A stretch of DNA of 64,000 nucleotides, from contig JALUTQ010000026.1 in NCBI GenBank assembly GCA_032718865.1, forward strand, positions 310,001-374,000, given 5' to 3'. This DNA comes from Tilletia caries (taxonomy: Eukaryota; Basidiomycota; Exobasidiomycetes; Tilletiales; Tilletiaceae). Below the pieces are notes generated by a model. It was not told the DNA's origin. It was given only the letters and a program-made list of their open reading frames with translations, and searched no databases. This document shows, one piece after another, positions 27,028 through 37,822 of the stretch. The stretch's first letter is position 1. Every line of letters starts with the position of its first letter. Both the position numbers and the translations under genes were made by a program.

Positions 27028-29532
27028 ATGTCGAGCACCACTCCCCCCATCACCTTCGCATTCGTGCCCCCAGCATCAGCCACGTCCGCATCAGCAACAC
27101 TCACAGGCACAGCAGCCACCGCCTCCGCCTCCGCAGCAGCACAGACTCTCTCCGCCATCATCGCGTCCGCACAGGCAGCCCTCGCAACCCAGGACGCGGT
27201 AATCCACGGGAAAGCAGCAACACAGGACCCCCCCGTGTACAAGCTCGTCGGCATCCTCCTCGCCGTCGGATCCGGCCTGCTCATCGGCTCCTCCTTCGTA
27301 TGGAAGAAGAAAGGCCTGATCTCTTCCCAGCAGAAGTACAGCTCTACCGCCGGCGAAGGGCATCACTACCTCAAGAGCCCCCTATGGTGGACCGGAATGA
27401 TCATCATGATCTTGGGCGAGGTATGCAATTTCGCTGCCTACATGTTCGCACCCGCAATCCTCGTCACCCCGCTCGGAGCCCTCTCCGTCGTCATCTGCGC
27501 CGTGCTCTCCCACTTCATCCTCAAGGAGAGTCTCACCCTCTTCGGCTCGGTCGGATGCTTCCTCTGCGTATGCGGATCCATCATCATCGCTCTCAACGGG
27601 CCCGAACAGCACGCCTCGGGGGATATCAAGGTCTTCCAGAAGATGTTCCTCAGCGTCGGCTTCCTCATCTGGATGGGCGTCAGCATCATCACCAGTCTCG
27701 TCCTCGCCCTCCTCGTCGCTCCCAAGTTCGGAAAGAAGAACATGCTCGTGTACATTGGCATAGTCAGTTTGCCCCCTTCCTCTCTCCTCCTTCCTTTCGT
27801 TGCCCCTTTGCTCAAGTACCCTTCCACAGTGCTCGCTCATCGGAGGCCTCAGCGTCAGCACCACCTCCGGTCTCGGCTCAGCAATCTTGCTCTCCATCCG
27901 AGGTGAGAACCAGTTCAAACACTGGTTCATCTACATCCTCCTGGCCTTTGTCGTATGCACGTACGTTACTTTCCTCCCTTCCCTCCCTTTCTTCTCGACA
28001 ACCCCGCTGATCCATTTACAATCAAACAGGCTCCTCATCGAGATCAACTACCTCAACAAGGTGAGTCCTCCAGGAGCCTCTCTTCTAACAGACCGACCAT
28101 CCAAGCTCACCCCCTTTCTTCTCAGGCCCTCGAACTCTTCAACACCGCAATGGTAACCCCAACCTACTACGTCCTCTTCACAACCTGCACCCTCATCTCC
28201 TCCATCGTCCTCTTCCAAGGCCTCCAAGCATCCGCCTCAGCAATCCTAACCATCGTCCTCGGCTTCCTCGTCATCTGCTCCGGAATCACCTTACTCCAAC
28301 TCTCCAAAGTAGACCCGGACGATCTGGCCAATAAACCGGGCGTGCTCGATCGAAAGACGACCTTGTTGCTCAGGGCGAGTCAGAGTCATATCACTACTAC
28401 TAATGGTGGGCTGGGGCCGGGGGAGAAGGGGGATATGTTGGATCTTGAGCAGCCCGGGGTGGATACTGTCCGCGGAGGCATGGGCGTCGTAGGCTCCCTC
28501 CTCCGCGCCCGTTCCTCCCGCCGAATCGCATCCACATCCCACGCAGACGAAATGGGCTCCCTCCCGCTTTCTTCTTCCAATCGGGACACAGACACCTTCG
28601 GGAGACCGTACAGCGAGCGCTTCCAGCTGTATGACGCTCCTGTCGGCGGTGGCGGTGGCGACCTACGAGCGACGACGATGCCCGTCCGACGCGGGAGTCA
28701 TATCTCCTTCGCGTCCAATACCACCGGCGGCGCAGCTGCCTCGTCAGCAGCGGGGACAGGCTTGATGTACGCCGCAGCAAGCGCAGCAGGTGGCCTCAGC
28801 GTCCCCGCCCTCAACGCCGGTCCCGGCGGCGAACCACAGAGCATCATCATGAAAGACCGCGCCCGCTCCCAAAGTGGGGTCCAGCAGTCACACCAACACC
28901 GCCAGCAGGACCAAGACGGAGCGGGATCGGGGGCGTCCAGCATGGGCATGCGGCGGTATGGCACGGAACCTGCCATTAAGATTCCACTGGGTGGGATTCG
29001 GGAGGCGTCCGCTGAGTCAGGGGCCATGTTGATGTGCCACGACCACAACCACAACCAGGGGCACGGGCACGGGCATGGGCGCGGTGCCGGCGGGAGTGGC
29101 TCCGGCTTTTCCGCCCTCACGCCCGCCTCGTCGCACAACTCCGGCCTGGGCCCAGAAGTAACCATGGCCAGCGGCCGAGTGGGGAGCCATGGTGGATACG
29201 TAGACCCCTACGCCCGAACGAACGACATCGTAGCCCTCCCCGTCCTCCTCCGCGGGAACAGCGGAGCCTCCTCGACGCCCTCCCCCAGCTCGCCCTCGCA
29301 CGTCCGCAACATATGGGGCGGCGGTGGCAGTGGGGATGATGAGAAGACGAACCTGGCGGAGTCGCCGACGAAGGAGTCTGCTTCTGGTTCTGGTACCGAG
29401 GCTGGGGGACGACGGTGGGGGAGGCGGGGAGGGGGAGGGGTCGGGCAGCGGGAGGAGACTGGGAATGGGAGCTCGTCGGAGGAGGAGGAGGAGAGGTTGT
29501 TGAAGCAGCAGCGGGGGACGAGGTCGCCCTGA
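27028..29532 (+). CDS. NIPA-type (DUF803) magnesium transporter with long cytosolic tail
   Basis: Four exons: 27028-27762, 27830-27960, 28030-28060, 28126-29532, 767 aa. A start at 26944 would add 28 residues; I prefer 27028 because family similarity begins after it. Multiple membrane segments follow a variable N-terminus: LVGILLAVGSGLLIGSSFVWKKKG, MIIMILGEVCNFAAYMFAP, LVTPLGALSVVICAVLSHF, GFLIWMGVSIITSLVLALLV, then helices completed across three introns (ENQFKHWFIYILLAFVV; VTPTYYVLFTTCTLISSIV; AILTIVLGFLVICSGITLL). These are hallmarks of the NIPA/DUF803 drug/metabolite-transporter branch, which imports Mg2+ at plasma or endosomal membranes. About 400 residues after the last helix are disordered, with a His-rich stretch (HDHNHNQGHGHGHG) that could bind divalent metal. 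The first donor is GTCAGT. Confidence 0.88.
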
Positions 29533-30044
29533 GCCCTGCTCTAACCCATTCCCATTCTCATTCCGCACTCTCACTCTCCGCTCGGTTTGGGGGCCCTCCT
29601 TCATGCAAGTCTGGCTCCCCGCGTCACCGGTTTCCGCGTCCTCGTTTCCTTTTCGCTTCTCGATCTGCTGCTGCTGGACTCCAATCATCCGGCCGTCCGG
29701 CCCTTCGCAACCTGGACAATCCCTTCTATTGCCTCACGAATCGCACATCGGTCCGCATTCCCAACCCAGAACATTCCCTTCCCACTCTAACGAAATGCCT
29801 GTCCCTCTATCCTTCCTTTTCTTGTGATATATCTGCCCCTCTTACGGAATACGGAATACGGAACCCGCAACGCCAATAATGAACAATTCGTTTTTCACAC
29901 GTCCCGTCTTCTCGTCTCTCCCCTTCCCAGCATCTTGCAACTTGGATATGTTTACGGTCCAGCAGTGTGAGAGAGGGTACACTACAAGAATTGTCCAATA
30001 GTAGGTAAGAACAGCCGCCTCCTCCTCCTCCTCGGCCCCCCGAA
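29533..30044. other. Convergent 3' region (NIPA transporter / esterase)
   Basis: No coding region supported. It contains pyrimidine-rich stretches and the duplicated 8-mer ACGGAATACGGAATACGG near 29845-29862. Presumed 3' UTRs. Confidence 0.5.
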
Positions 30045-32282
30045 TCACGAGGAGAACACACTCGCAGCCTCCGACGAAGTCAAAAACGCCATCCCCTCCT
30101 CCCTGAAATCATCCCTCACAACCGTACTATTCAGGCCCTTAAACTGGAACAGCGCCTTCCCCGCCTTCCCATCATAAGCCGGCCACCGCAACCCATCAGC
30201 CGTCCGCGGATCGAGATCAACCACAAACGAGACCCAAGCCCGGCGCATCATCCTCGCCAACGGCTCATACTGCGACGTCGGACTAAAAGCGACCGTATAT
30301 CCGAACAAGTACGGCAGGTCATTCGCATGCGCACACCCCGCGGCCGTCCGGGCCGTCCGATCGAGCTGCCGGACGACGTAACCCCACGCAGGCGAGCTCC
30401 TGCCCCCCGACCGCAGATTCTGGAGGAAGAACCGCGTCTGGGCCGAGAACGTCACGTCCCCCAGCAGGGACGACAGTCGTTTGTACTGGTTCTTCACCGG
30501 GGTGGCGAAGAATGGGTCCGAGCCGTTCGTGATGCCCTGGGAGACTTTGGTGGGTGCGTTTAGGTAGGGCGAGCCTTGCGGTAGGTCGTCTGGGTAGAGC
30601 TTGGTCAGGTTCTGGAAGACGGGGTTGACTTGGGTTGATGGGGTCGTGTTGGTCTGTAGGAAGCCACGGGCGAATTTCTCGAAAGCTGCGGGGCCGGAGC
30701 GTGTGGTGGGAGCGAACAGGGTGCCTGTTATGGTATGGGAGAGTCTTGGCTTAGTATCTACAGTGTATACACGTATTCTTTGAATCGAGCTCACCTTCAT
30801 CATTCATGTTTCTGCGCACAACCGAAGGTCAGGAAGGAAGGAGCTCATGGCATCGTCAGCTCCCGGGCATACAAGGGGCCAAAGCTCCATTCTACAGGTA
30901 GCACTTACCCGATCACTGCGCAAGGAGAAGTGTTGAGATCAAACGAGTGTCAACAAAAAGCCAGGCTCCTCAACATCTCAAGATGGGTGTACAAACTCAC
31001 AAATAGGAACATCAGCAAACTTCCCACTCCTCACCAACGAATTCGGCGAGTCCGGGAAAAAATCACCATCCCTCACAGGCGGGGTATAAACCACCCCCAA
31101 ACTGACCGCAGGATTCAAGATCACCTTCAAATTCGCAGCGGCGAACTTAGACGCACTGACGCTCCGCAGACACGCCAACGCCTTGGAAGACGACGTCGAG
31201 CTGCAACCGGTATAGTTGAGCAGGTTGTCGTACGCCGCTGAGAGAGTCGGGTGGGTTGGCGGGAGGGTGACGGGGAACTGCGGTGTGCCGGATTGCAGGA
31301 TGGCCGCTCGGAACGGCCGATTCGCAGCTTTTTGGTTGTCCTTGAGGGTCAAGTGCGCCCCGACTGCAAAGGCGCCTGCGGATTGTCCCCAGATGGTCAC
31401 CTTCTTGGGATCGCCTCCGAAGGCTGCGATGTTCTCGGCGACCCTGAGTTAGAGGGAAACGGGTCAGTACGACCTTTTATAGTTTTGAAGGTATTTAAAA
31501 GGAATGGGACGGACCAGAGCTGTGCTTCTCTTTGATCCCAGTACGCAGGATTCAAAGTCGCATTCCCCTTCTTGACCTGCTCGTACAGCGACGCTCCGGC
31601 TACAAAGACACAATATGTAAATGTGAAGTCAAAAGCATGGGCGACCTTGCATGCCTCTTTTTGATATTGACTCACCTGCAAATCCATACATGCCCACCCT
31701 ATAATTGAGCGTGACGTACACAAACGGCTTCCGAGCCTCTACCGCGTCCTTGATGAGCGTCCATCCGGGATAGATGAGGGAGCCACCAGCGTTGAAGCTC
31801 CCGCCGTAGTGGAAGATCGCCACGGGCAGTTTAGCATCGGCGGAGACGTTGGCGGGCCGGAAGACGTTGACCGTAAGCTGCGAAAGAAAGATATAATTTG
31901 AAGAGGAGAGGATAGAGGATGAGCAAGGGTAATATCTGACGCTGTGCGATACTTAGGACCATGCTGGGACCAAACGCACACAATCTTCCGACACCGCAAC
32001 GAACGGCTCCGTCACATTCTGCGTACACGCAACTCCAAACCTGCCCGCATCCACATCGCCATACCCCGCCGGAACAGGCTTAGCCCTCGCAAACCTCACA
32101 GGCGGAAGCACATACGGAATCCCCAGAAAGGCCTCCACAGGCACGGACGTGCTCGTATTCGTAAATCCCGTGATCGTGCCCTGTGAGATCTTGACCACGG
32201 GTTTTCGGGCGGTGTTGTTGGCGCAGACTGCGGAGTTGGCCGTGAGGGCGAAGATCGCGAGGAGCGGGAAGGATACTCGCAT
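30045..32282 (-). CDS. Secreted type-B carboxylesterase/lipase
   Basis: Seven exons: 32282-31980, 31877-31676, 31599-31515, 31443-31001, 30915-30909, 30811-30795, 30724-30045, giving 578 aa. Exon 5 is only 7 nt and exon 6 only 17 nt, yet together they restore the family motif ILIGNMNDEGTLF in frame. A cleavable signal peptide is visible (MRVSFPLLAIFALTANSAVC). The alpha/beta-hydrolase core has the oxyanion motif HYGGSFNAGG, the nucleophile elbow GQSAGA (Ser218; the usual residue before Ser is Glu), Glu352 in NDEGT, and His485 in CAHANDLPYLFG, so the Ser-Glu-His triad is complete. SEDCLTVNVFRP is the type-B esterase signature 2. N-glycosylation sequons (NNT, NTS, NVT) support secretion. Substrate unknown: extracellular ester or lipid hydrolysis is likely. 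A TATATATA box lies 116 bases 5' of the start. Confidence 0.92.
30909..30915 (-). other. 7-nt micro-exon of the esterase gene
   Basis: TGATCGG on the minus strand, preceded by CTTGCGCAG and followed by GTAAGTGC. It contributes the codon parts for Leu-Ile-Gly between exons 4 and 6. Skipping it shifts the frame by one base. Confidence 0.8.
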
Positions 32283-32397
32283 CGTCGGGTCGGAATTTGA
32301 ATGGCAAGAACGCTTCCACCTGGAAAAGGAAGAACACAGAGAAGGGAGTGGGGGGTCGTCAAGGTCCTTCCCATTCAGTCCAAGGCCAGGACGCGGG

Positions 32398-32405
32398 TAT
32401 ATATA
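32398..32405 (-). promoter_or_regulatory. TATA box of the esterase gene
   Basis: TATATATA, 116 bases upstream of the esterase ATG. The position and the lack of another TATA nearby support a core-promoter role. Confidence 0.55.
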
Positions 32406-32533
32406 GGAACCGCAACAAATCGAATGAATGCGCCAACAAAGGATGAAAGTCGGGTCCTTCGCCTCCCCTATACATAAAGTGGGGGTGGGACGATGCTAAC
32501 AGCTAACTTGCTAAGTCGCTGCGATCCGAACGC

Positions 32534-32544
32534 GCCAGATGGTG
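32534..32544 (+). repeat. Target-site duplication, left copy (MULE)
   Basis: GCCAGATGGTG, identical to 44143-44153 on the other side of the element. Eleven bases is slightly longer than the usual 8-10 for Mutator-like elements. Confidence 0.75.
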
Positions 32545-32550
32545 CCCTGA

Positions 32551-32583
32551 CCTTATATCATTCATCCCCAATTCCACGTGGCT
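32551..32583 (+). repeat. MULE terminal inverted repeat, left
   Basis: CCTTATATCATTCATCCCCA continuing to CCACGTGGCT. The right copy read in reverse complement differs only in the tenth base (G for A). A less perfect extension (CCCTGA) reaches the target duplication. Confidence 0.88.
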
Positions 32584-33858
32584 TCAGAAATGATCATGAT
32601 CATGAGCAGAACAAGTGCGCGAACGCGCCTCCTCGAGAGACCTGAGCCAGAGGACGCGCTTTGGTTGCTGTCTGCTGAACGCGTACATCCACGATCAGCT
32701 GCTTCGCTCACGTTATGGCTCCACAAGGCATCAACAGACTATATGCCACCCGACTCTTAGGTGAACGCATCTTTGAATCCGAGCCTCTGTGCTTTCAACT
32801 TCTCGAATCCGAGCTGGATGCGTTTCTGGCAGAGGAAGGCAGGTACTGCACATTCAAGACGCCCAGTGATCCTAACAGGACGCGGAAGTCGCGCCACAAG
32901 GACGGTGAGCATCAATGACTAACGTGCAGTCAGCAGTCTGCCTTTGATGCAGGCTCAAACGTGGATCAGTCATTCTGTCATCAGAGACTAACTTCCGACC
33001 TCCTTGTTTTTCTGCGGCAGGTGCTCGTAGATACACTCCCCGACCGTCAAACGCATCCACTACCTATGAGGCAAAGTACGTTTCTCGCTGCGGGTGTAGC
33101 GGCACGTTTCAATCAGGCAGTAAGGACTCGATCTCGCCCAAGAAGCGTAGGATCACAGGCGGTGCCGCGTCATCGGTCAAGGTGAGCAGCTCAGGGTGAT
33201 ACCGAGGCCCAAGAGTGCTTGAGCGTGTTGAGGAGGCTGACAGTCGTGGACCTTGTCAATGAACTTGGACGGATAGGTCAACTGTCCCGCCAAGATCAAG
33301 ATCACGATACGCGCCCCGCTTGCTGAAGCAGACACTCTCGACCAGACTCAAAGCCTGTCCATACTCTCTGGTCCAGCTCGTCAAGATAGTCTTTTTGGAT
33401 ATCGAGTACCATTGGCGGCACGAGGGGCATGCGGTTGGAACGATATCCGACTTGGCCAGCCAACGCAATTCAAGAGAGGTTAAGGAGTGGATCGAAACCC
33501 AAGTAAAGAGCGGTAGAACAGCCAAGGAGATCATGGCTTCTGTGCGCATGGATATGGATGAGCTTCTTGCCATACACTCAATGCACAAGGTGAGTGCACT
33601 GTGGTCTGTGGATTGACCATGTCTCATCTCGATTATGTTGACTGATGGCATGTTCTGTACGCGGATTTCTTTCAGGACGAGGTCTTATCTTCTACCACTT
33701 CAATCAGCGCCAGTATTCGAATTCGATACCACGATGTGTACAACACCGTTAGGCGCCTCAAGCTGCAGACAGCGAGGAAGGACCCAGATGCCCTAAGGTC
33801 TCTGCAGCTTTGGGCCGAAAGTCTTCGCGAGGAAGGGTGGGAGGCCAGCTTCCTGAAT

Positions 33859-34730
33859 CAGTGATCATTATGATGCATATATGACAATTTTTTGGGCGAT
33901 GTCATATATCTGCATTATGGCAATCTAGTTTTGGGAAGGCGATGTCATATATATGCATTATGCAAATGTCATTTTTCTGTCATATGAAGTCATAAAATTG
34001 TCATATTTCTGTCATATTACGTAAGCAAACTTTCCGCCTCTGAGTTGACCGTAATATCGCGTGGCGAAGCGCGTCTCGCCATGTGGTGAACCGCGAAGCG
34101 CGTCAAGCCGCGTCGCCGCGTTCCCTCTTTCAGGTTGGCGCAGTTTTCACCTCATATCCAGCCATCCAGAACAGGCGCGTGAAGCTTGCTGCGGAACATG
34201 TAACATGTTGGGACTTGGGAGCCATCTTGAGCTCCGGAGCGTTTTTTTGTATCGGGAGAAGGGGCAGGGCCCAGGGGGATGCCGGAGACACGGAAGATGC
34301 CAAAACGCTTAATTTTATTCTGAAAATGCCAGGCACTCGGCGCCTGAGCGGTGAGCCTGACCAGAATTTAGAGCTCAGGTCATATAAAATGTCAGATTTG
34401 CCAAGAATATGACATGATTATGCACGACCATATGACAGAATTATGCATCTTTTTCGGCCCGGCTGTGGACGTTTTGTCAGAATACTGTCATACATAAGGC
34501 ATATGTTCTGCATTGTCATATGACAGAATATGACAGATTTAGGGCGGGAAAACTATGTCATATTTCTGTCATAAAGCTGTCATATGACAGCCACGGGAGG
34601 CATTATGGCCATAAAGATGACAATGAGACTTTGTCATAAACCTGTCATATGACTATGACAATTTTTTTGTCATAATTCTGTCATATGCATAATAAGACTT
34701 CATATGTATGACAAAAGGTGATGATCACTG
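33859..34730. mobile_element. hAT-like non-autonomous element inside the MULE transposase
   Basis: 872 bp with perfect 10-bp terminal inverted repeats (CAGTGATCAT ... ATGATCACTG) and an 8-bp target duplication TCCTGAAT (33851-33858 and 34731-34738). The 8-bp duplication and a CAGTG-type terminus fit the hAT superfamily. It is AT-rich at both ends, with more than twenty TGTCAT/ATGACA units, several as the palindrome TGTCATATGACA. Such subterminal repeats are typical transposase-binding sites. The middle (about 34030-34340) is GC-rich. No transposase frame is present. Joining the flanks restores an uninterrupted exon of the MULE gene. Confidence 0.85.
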
Positions 34731-35633
34731 TCCTGAATGACGCAACCCTCAGTGCCGCGACGGAGCCAGTCTGGGCAATCTTTGTCATGCCCAGGTGGGC
34801 TAAAAAGGTGAGTCGATCTACGTTTCCAGCAGCCAGCAACTAGAACCGATACGTTGCTGTCTCTACAAGTGCAAGTTTGAAGTATCTTTGTCTTTCATCT
34901 TTGTGTTCAGGAATTTTTCCGCGCCCAGCAGTTCGGTGTGGTGTGTTGATTCCACTCACAACACGGGCAAAGGCGCAACCGCGCAAGAAAAAATCTTCCT
35001 CACGACCATCATCGTCCGCAGTGCTTCCATGGGGTCCGGTATTCCTCTCGCCTTCATGATCACACCTTCAGAAACTCAGTGAGTGCCAATGTGCCGTGCC
35101 CTGTTTTTTCTCTCTGAGTCTGGCTGCTGATCGCTCATACGCTGCGCGAGGCGATGTGTCTGCCAATTTGGCATTGCTGTGTGCTGACTGCTGACGAATG
35201 TTGCTCTCTCCTTTGTTGTGTTGTGTTGGGCGTCGTTTTAAAGAATCCCATTGACCCGATTCTTTCAGTGGCTTGTGCAGAAGGAAATTCCAGCTCCGAC
35301 CGACGTGATGATCGACTGCTCAGAAACAGAGCGTGCTGCCATCATCAACGCGTTCGCAGGCTTCACACCACGACCCCAAGTTCTTCTCTGCCTTTGGCAT
35401 CTGCTTCGAGCATGGGATGATAACGTGAAGACGAAGGTCAAAGCGATTGGAGACAGTGAGTAGTCTGTTACATCCCCTCTCCTTCTTCTTCTCCTTTTTC
35501 CCATTCTCCTTCTCCCTCACTTCCTCCCACATCCCGCGCTTCCCTTAATCCCTTTTCCCGCTTGCTTGCTTGAGCTCTCCCTTTCCCTCTTTGGCCGCTG
35601 GAAGAAGCATGGTGTGCTGGCTGTTGCTGTCCT

Positions 35634-36016
35634 TGTGCTGGTATCGTGCTCCCTTTCTCTTTCTCTTTCTCAGTGCTTTCTCTCTCTTTTCCTTTCCGCT
35701 CCGTTCCGATCCCGTTCCGTTCCTTTCCGTTCCCTCTTTTGGCTCGATCCCTTTTCCGCTACCAAATCGTTGCGCAATGGCTCGCTCCTCTCTCACTCGC
35801 TCACCTTTCCGACGACTTCCTTTACTCTTTCCCGCCCTTACCAAGCTGGCCTCGAGTATATAACGACTCATTGTACTTAGTTCTTTCTCGAATTCCACAT
35901 TCTTCTTCCCATTTTCTTGCTTTTTGCATACCTTGAGGACCTCGTCCTAAATACTCAGAGGACTTCGTCCTATTTCTTCTCCAATCAACAGGTTAGTCCC
36001 TCTTGATTGCGGCACA
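35634..36016 (+). repeat. Left LTR of the gypsy element
   Basis: 383 bp, TG...CA ends. Contains TATATAA at 35857-35863, and near its 3' end two consecutive short hairpins of the form AGGAC-3nt-GTCCT (about 35935-35972), ending in a pyrimidine-rich stretch. Confidence 0.95.
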
Positions 36017-36112
36017 TGGTGATGAGAGCGGATTGCTAAGCTCACCAAACCGACTGGACGCTTGGCTCGACCCCCTACAGCTTTACGTCCTCCTCCTTTG
36101 CACAGCAAGAGA

Positions 36113-37672
36113 ATGCCGGGCAAGGGAACCCCTCAAGACTCGGCGCAGCGAACGCCTACTCTTGGTCACCCGGGCTCGCCCACTCACCCGGACCCTACCT
36201 CATCCTCTCCCCTCACGGCTCTGTCTTCCTCTTCAAGCCAGGCCCATCAGACGGCCGACGATACCGACCGCCACCAACCCTCTCGCGCTGCTTCCCCCAT
36301 GCAGCCCGTCCAGACGTCCGTTCCCCAGCATGACAAGCTGCTGCAGCATCTGGTCGATCAGCTTGCGGATATGCAAACTGCCATCAAGAGGCTCGAGAAC
36401 TCACCGGCGTCCGCCCCTCTGCGCCGTGCCCCGGTTGGTTCCACCTCCAATCCCGCCGCCACTCGATACATCCCTCCCCACCTCATGCTCGATGAGGCCG
36501 AGCCCGAGGAGGATGACGATGGCGAGCTCGGAGATCCGTTCACGGCTCTGGACCGCATGTCCAAGACGGAGAAGATTTCCCTCCGGACCGGTCTGCGTCG
36601 GTTTGGCGTCAAGTTCCGGGACTTCGTCGACATCGCTCAAGGTCGCGCCACTCCGCCACCCAAGTCGTCCTCTCCTTCTCGGCCTCGTTCCGATCCGACT
36701 CCTGATCGGTCCCAACCCGACATCTCCGTGCCGTCGTTCTCCTCCGTCTCGGCGATCTCAGGGAAGGTTCCCCACTGCCGACCGGAGTTCCTCGGCACGT
36801 TTGACGGGAATGCGGACGAGCTGGAGGTGTTCTTGGCGCAGGTGAACGACGTCGCCCGGTCGGATCCGGACCCGGCATGGATGATGGCGGTGCTGCGCAC
36901 CTTGCCCATCGTTATGGTGGGCGACGCCAAGGCCTGGCACACGGGGTTGACCAACGAGGAGGCCGCCGAGATGACCACGTTGGCGTCCTGGATGGAGGCG
37001 ATGCGGGAGTCGTTCCCCGTCAACCAGACGCTGCAACGACAGCAGGCTCGCGATCGGAAGTGGCGACCTGAGGCAGAAGGCGCGTCAGCCTACTACTTCA
37101 TCAAGCTGCGGCTTCTTCGCGCTGCTCACGGTCAAGACCAGTCGGACCGGTATCTCACCAACGAGATCCTCGATGGCCTGCCAGCCACCTTCCTGGTCAT
37201 GCTACGCCTTCCTCGCCGTGGTGTCACCCTGTAGGATGTTCGACAGGAGATCAGCGAATGGGAACCGACGTGGCGTCAGTTGTACGAGACCACACGTACC
37301 TCTCGACCTCCCCCTCCCGTCAAGGCCGCCCCTCCCTTGACTCGATCCAACCCGTCCTCTGTTCCCGCTCTCACCGCTCCCGCGCTCGCCCCGCGACCTC
37401 CTGCTCCTCAGACTGGAAAGCCACTCGGCTTGTCGAGCTCGTACGACCCGTCCCGCGTCACCGAAGCGGCGAATGGAAAGCCCCGTGCGTATCGACGGCC
37501 GGATGGTCAGTTGATCGAACTCAAGCGCAACTGCGCGACGTGTGGTGCTGCTCACTTCACGTTCGAGCACGACCATCTTGCGTCGGCCGCTCAATTGCGC
37601 GTTGCCGAGGTCGACGAAGAGGAGTACGGCGAGGTCGACGAGACCGAGGACCCGGACGAGTCGGGTTTATAA
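36113..37672 (+). pseudogene. gag of the gypsy element, with internal TAG
   Basis: Starts at ATG 36113. Disordered, Pro/Ser-rich N-terminus, then a capsid-like region (PEFLGTFDGNADELEVFLAQV; AWMMAVLRTLP; YLTNEILDGLP). An in-frame TAG at 37232-37234 interrupts it. The same frame continues for 145 codons with clearly related sequence, including a zinc-knuckle-like CATCGAAHFTFEH (CX2CX3HX4H rather than the usual CCHC), and ends at TAA 37670-37672. The TAG is most simply a C-to-T change from CAG, or less likely a read-through stop (it is followed by G). If inactivating, this copy cannot make full Gag by itself. A distinct nucleocapsid variant is also possible. Confidence 0.8.
37663..37669 (+). 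promoter_or_regulatory. Candidate -1 ribosomal frameshift heptamer at the gag stop
   Basis: G GGT TTA in the gag frame, directly followed by the TAA stop, matches the X XXY YYZ slippery rule. The -1 frame then runs 16 codons to a TGA placed just after a C6 run (37705-37710). One C fewer would carry this frame straight into the pol frame. Confidence 0.55.
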
Positions 37673-37822
37673 ACGTCCGCAATGACGATAAACTAGGCCC
37701 TCCACCCCCCTGATCCGCCCGACGTCCCCGGTCCCGCGGTCAGGACCCTGTCCGTTGCTGCAGATGGTGACAAGGAGAATGAGCTGGCGTCATCATCACC
37801 CCCTCCTACTTCTTCGTTCCAC

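Noticed and set aside
34740..35078. Alternative splice donor (CCCAG|GTGGGC) that would fix the frame at the MULE catalytic exon
   Set aside because: Frame-consistent but the donor is weak and it removes residues that look conserved; a one-base frameshift near 34940 is equally likely. Left unresolved.
36017..36040. Primer-binding site assigned to a specific tRNA
   Set aside because: TGG follows the LTR, but I could not match the next bases to a tRNA 3' end with confidence.
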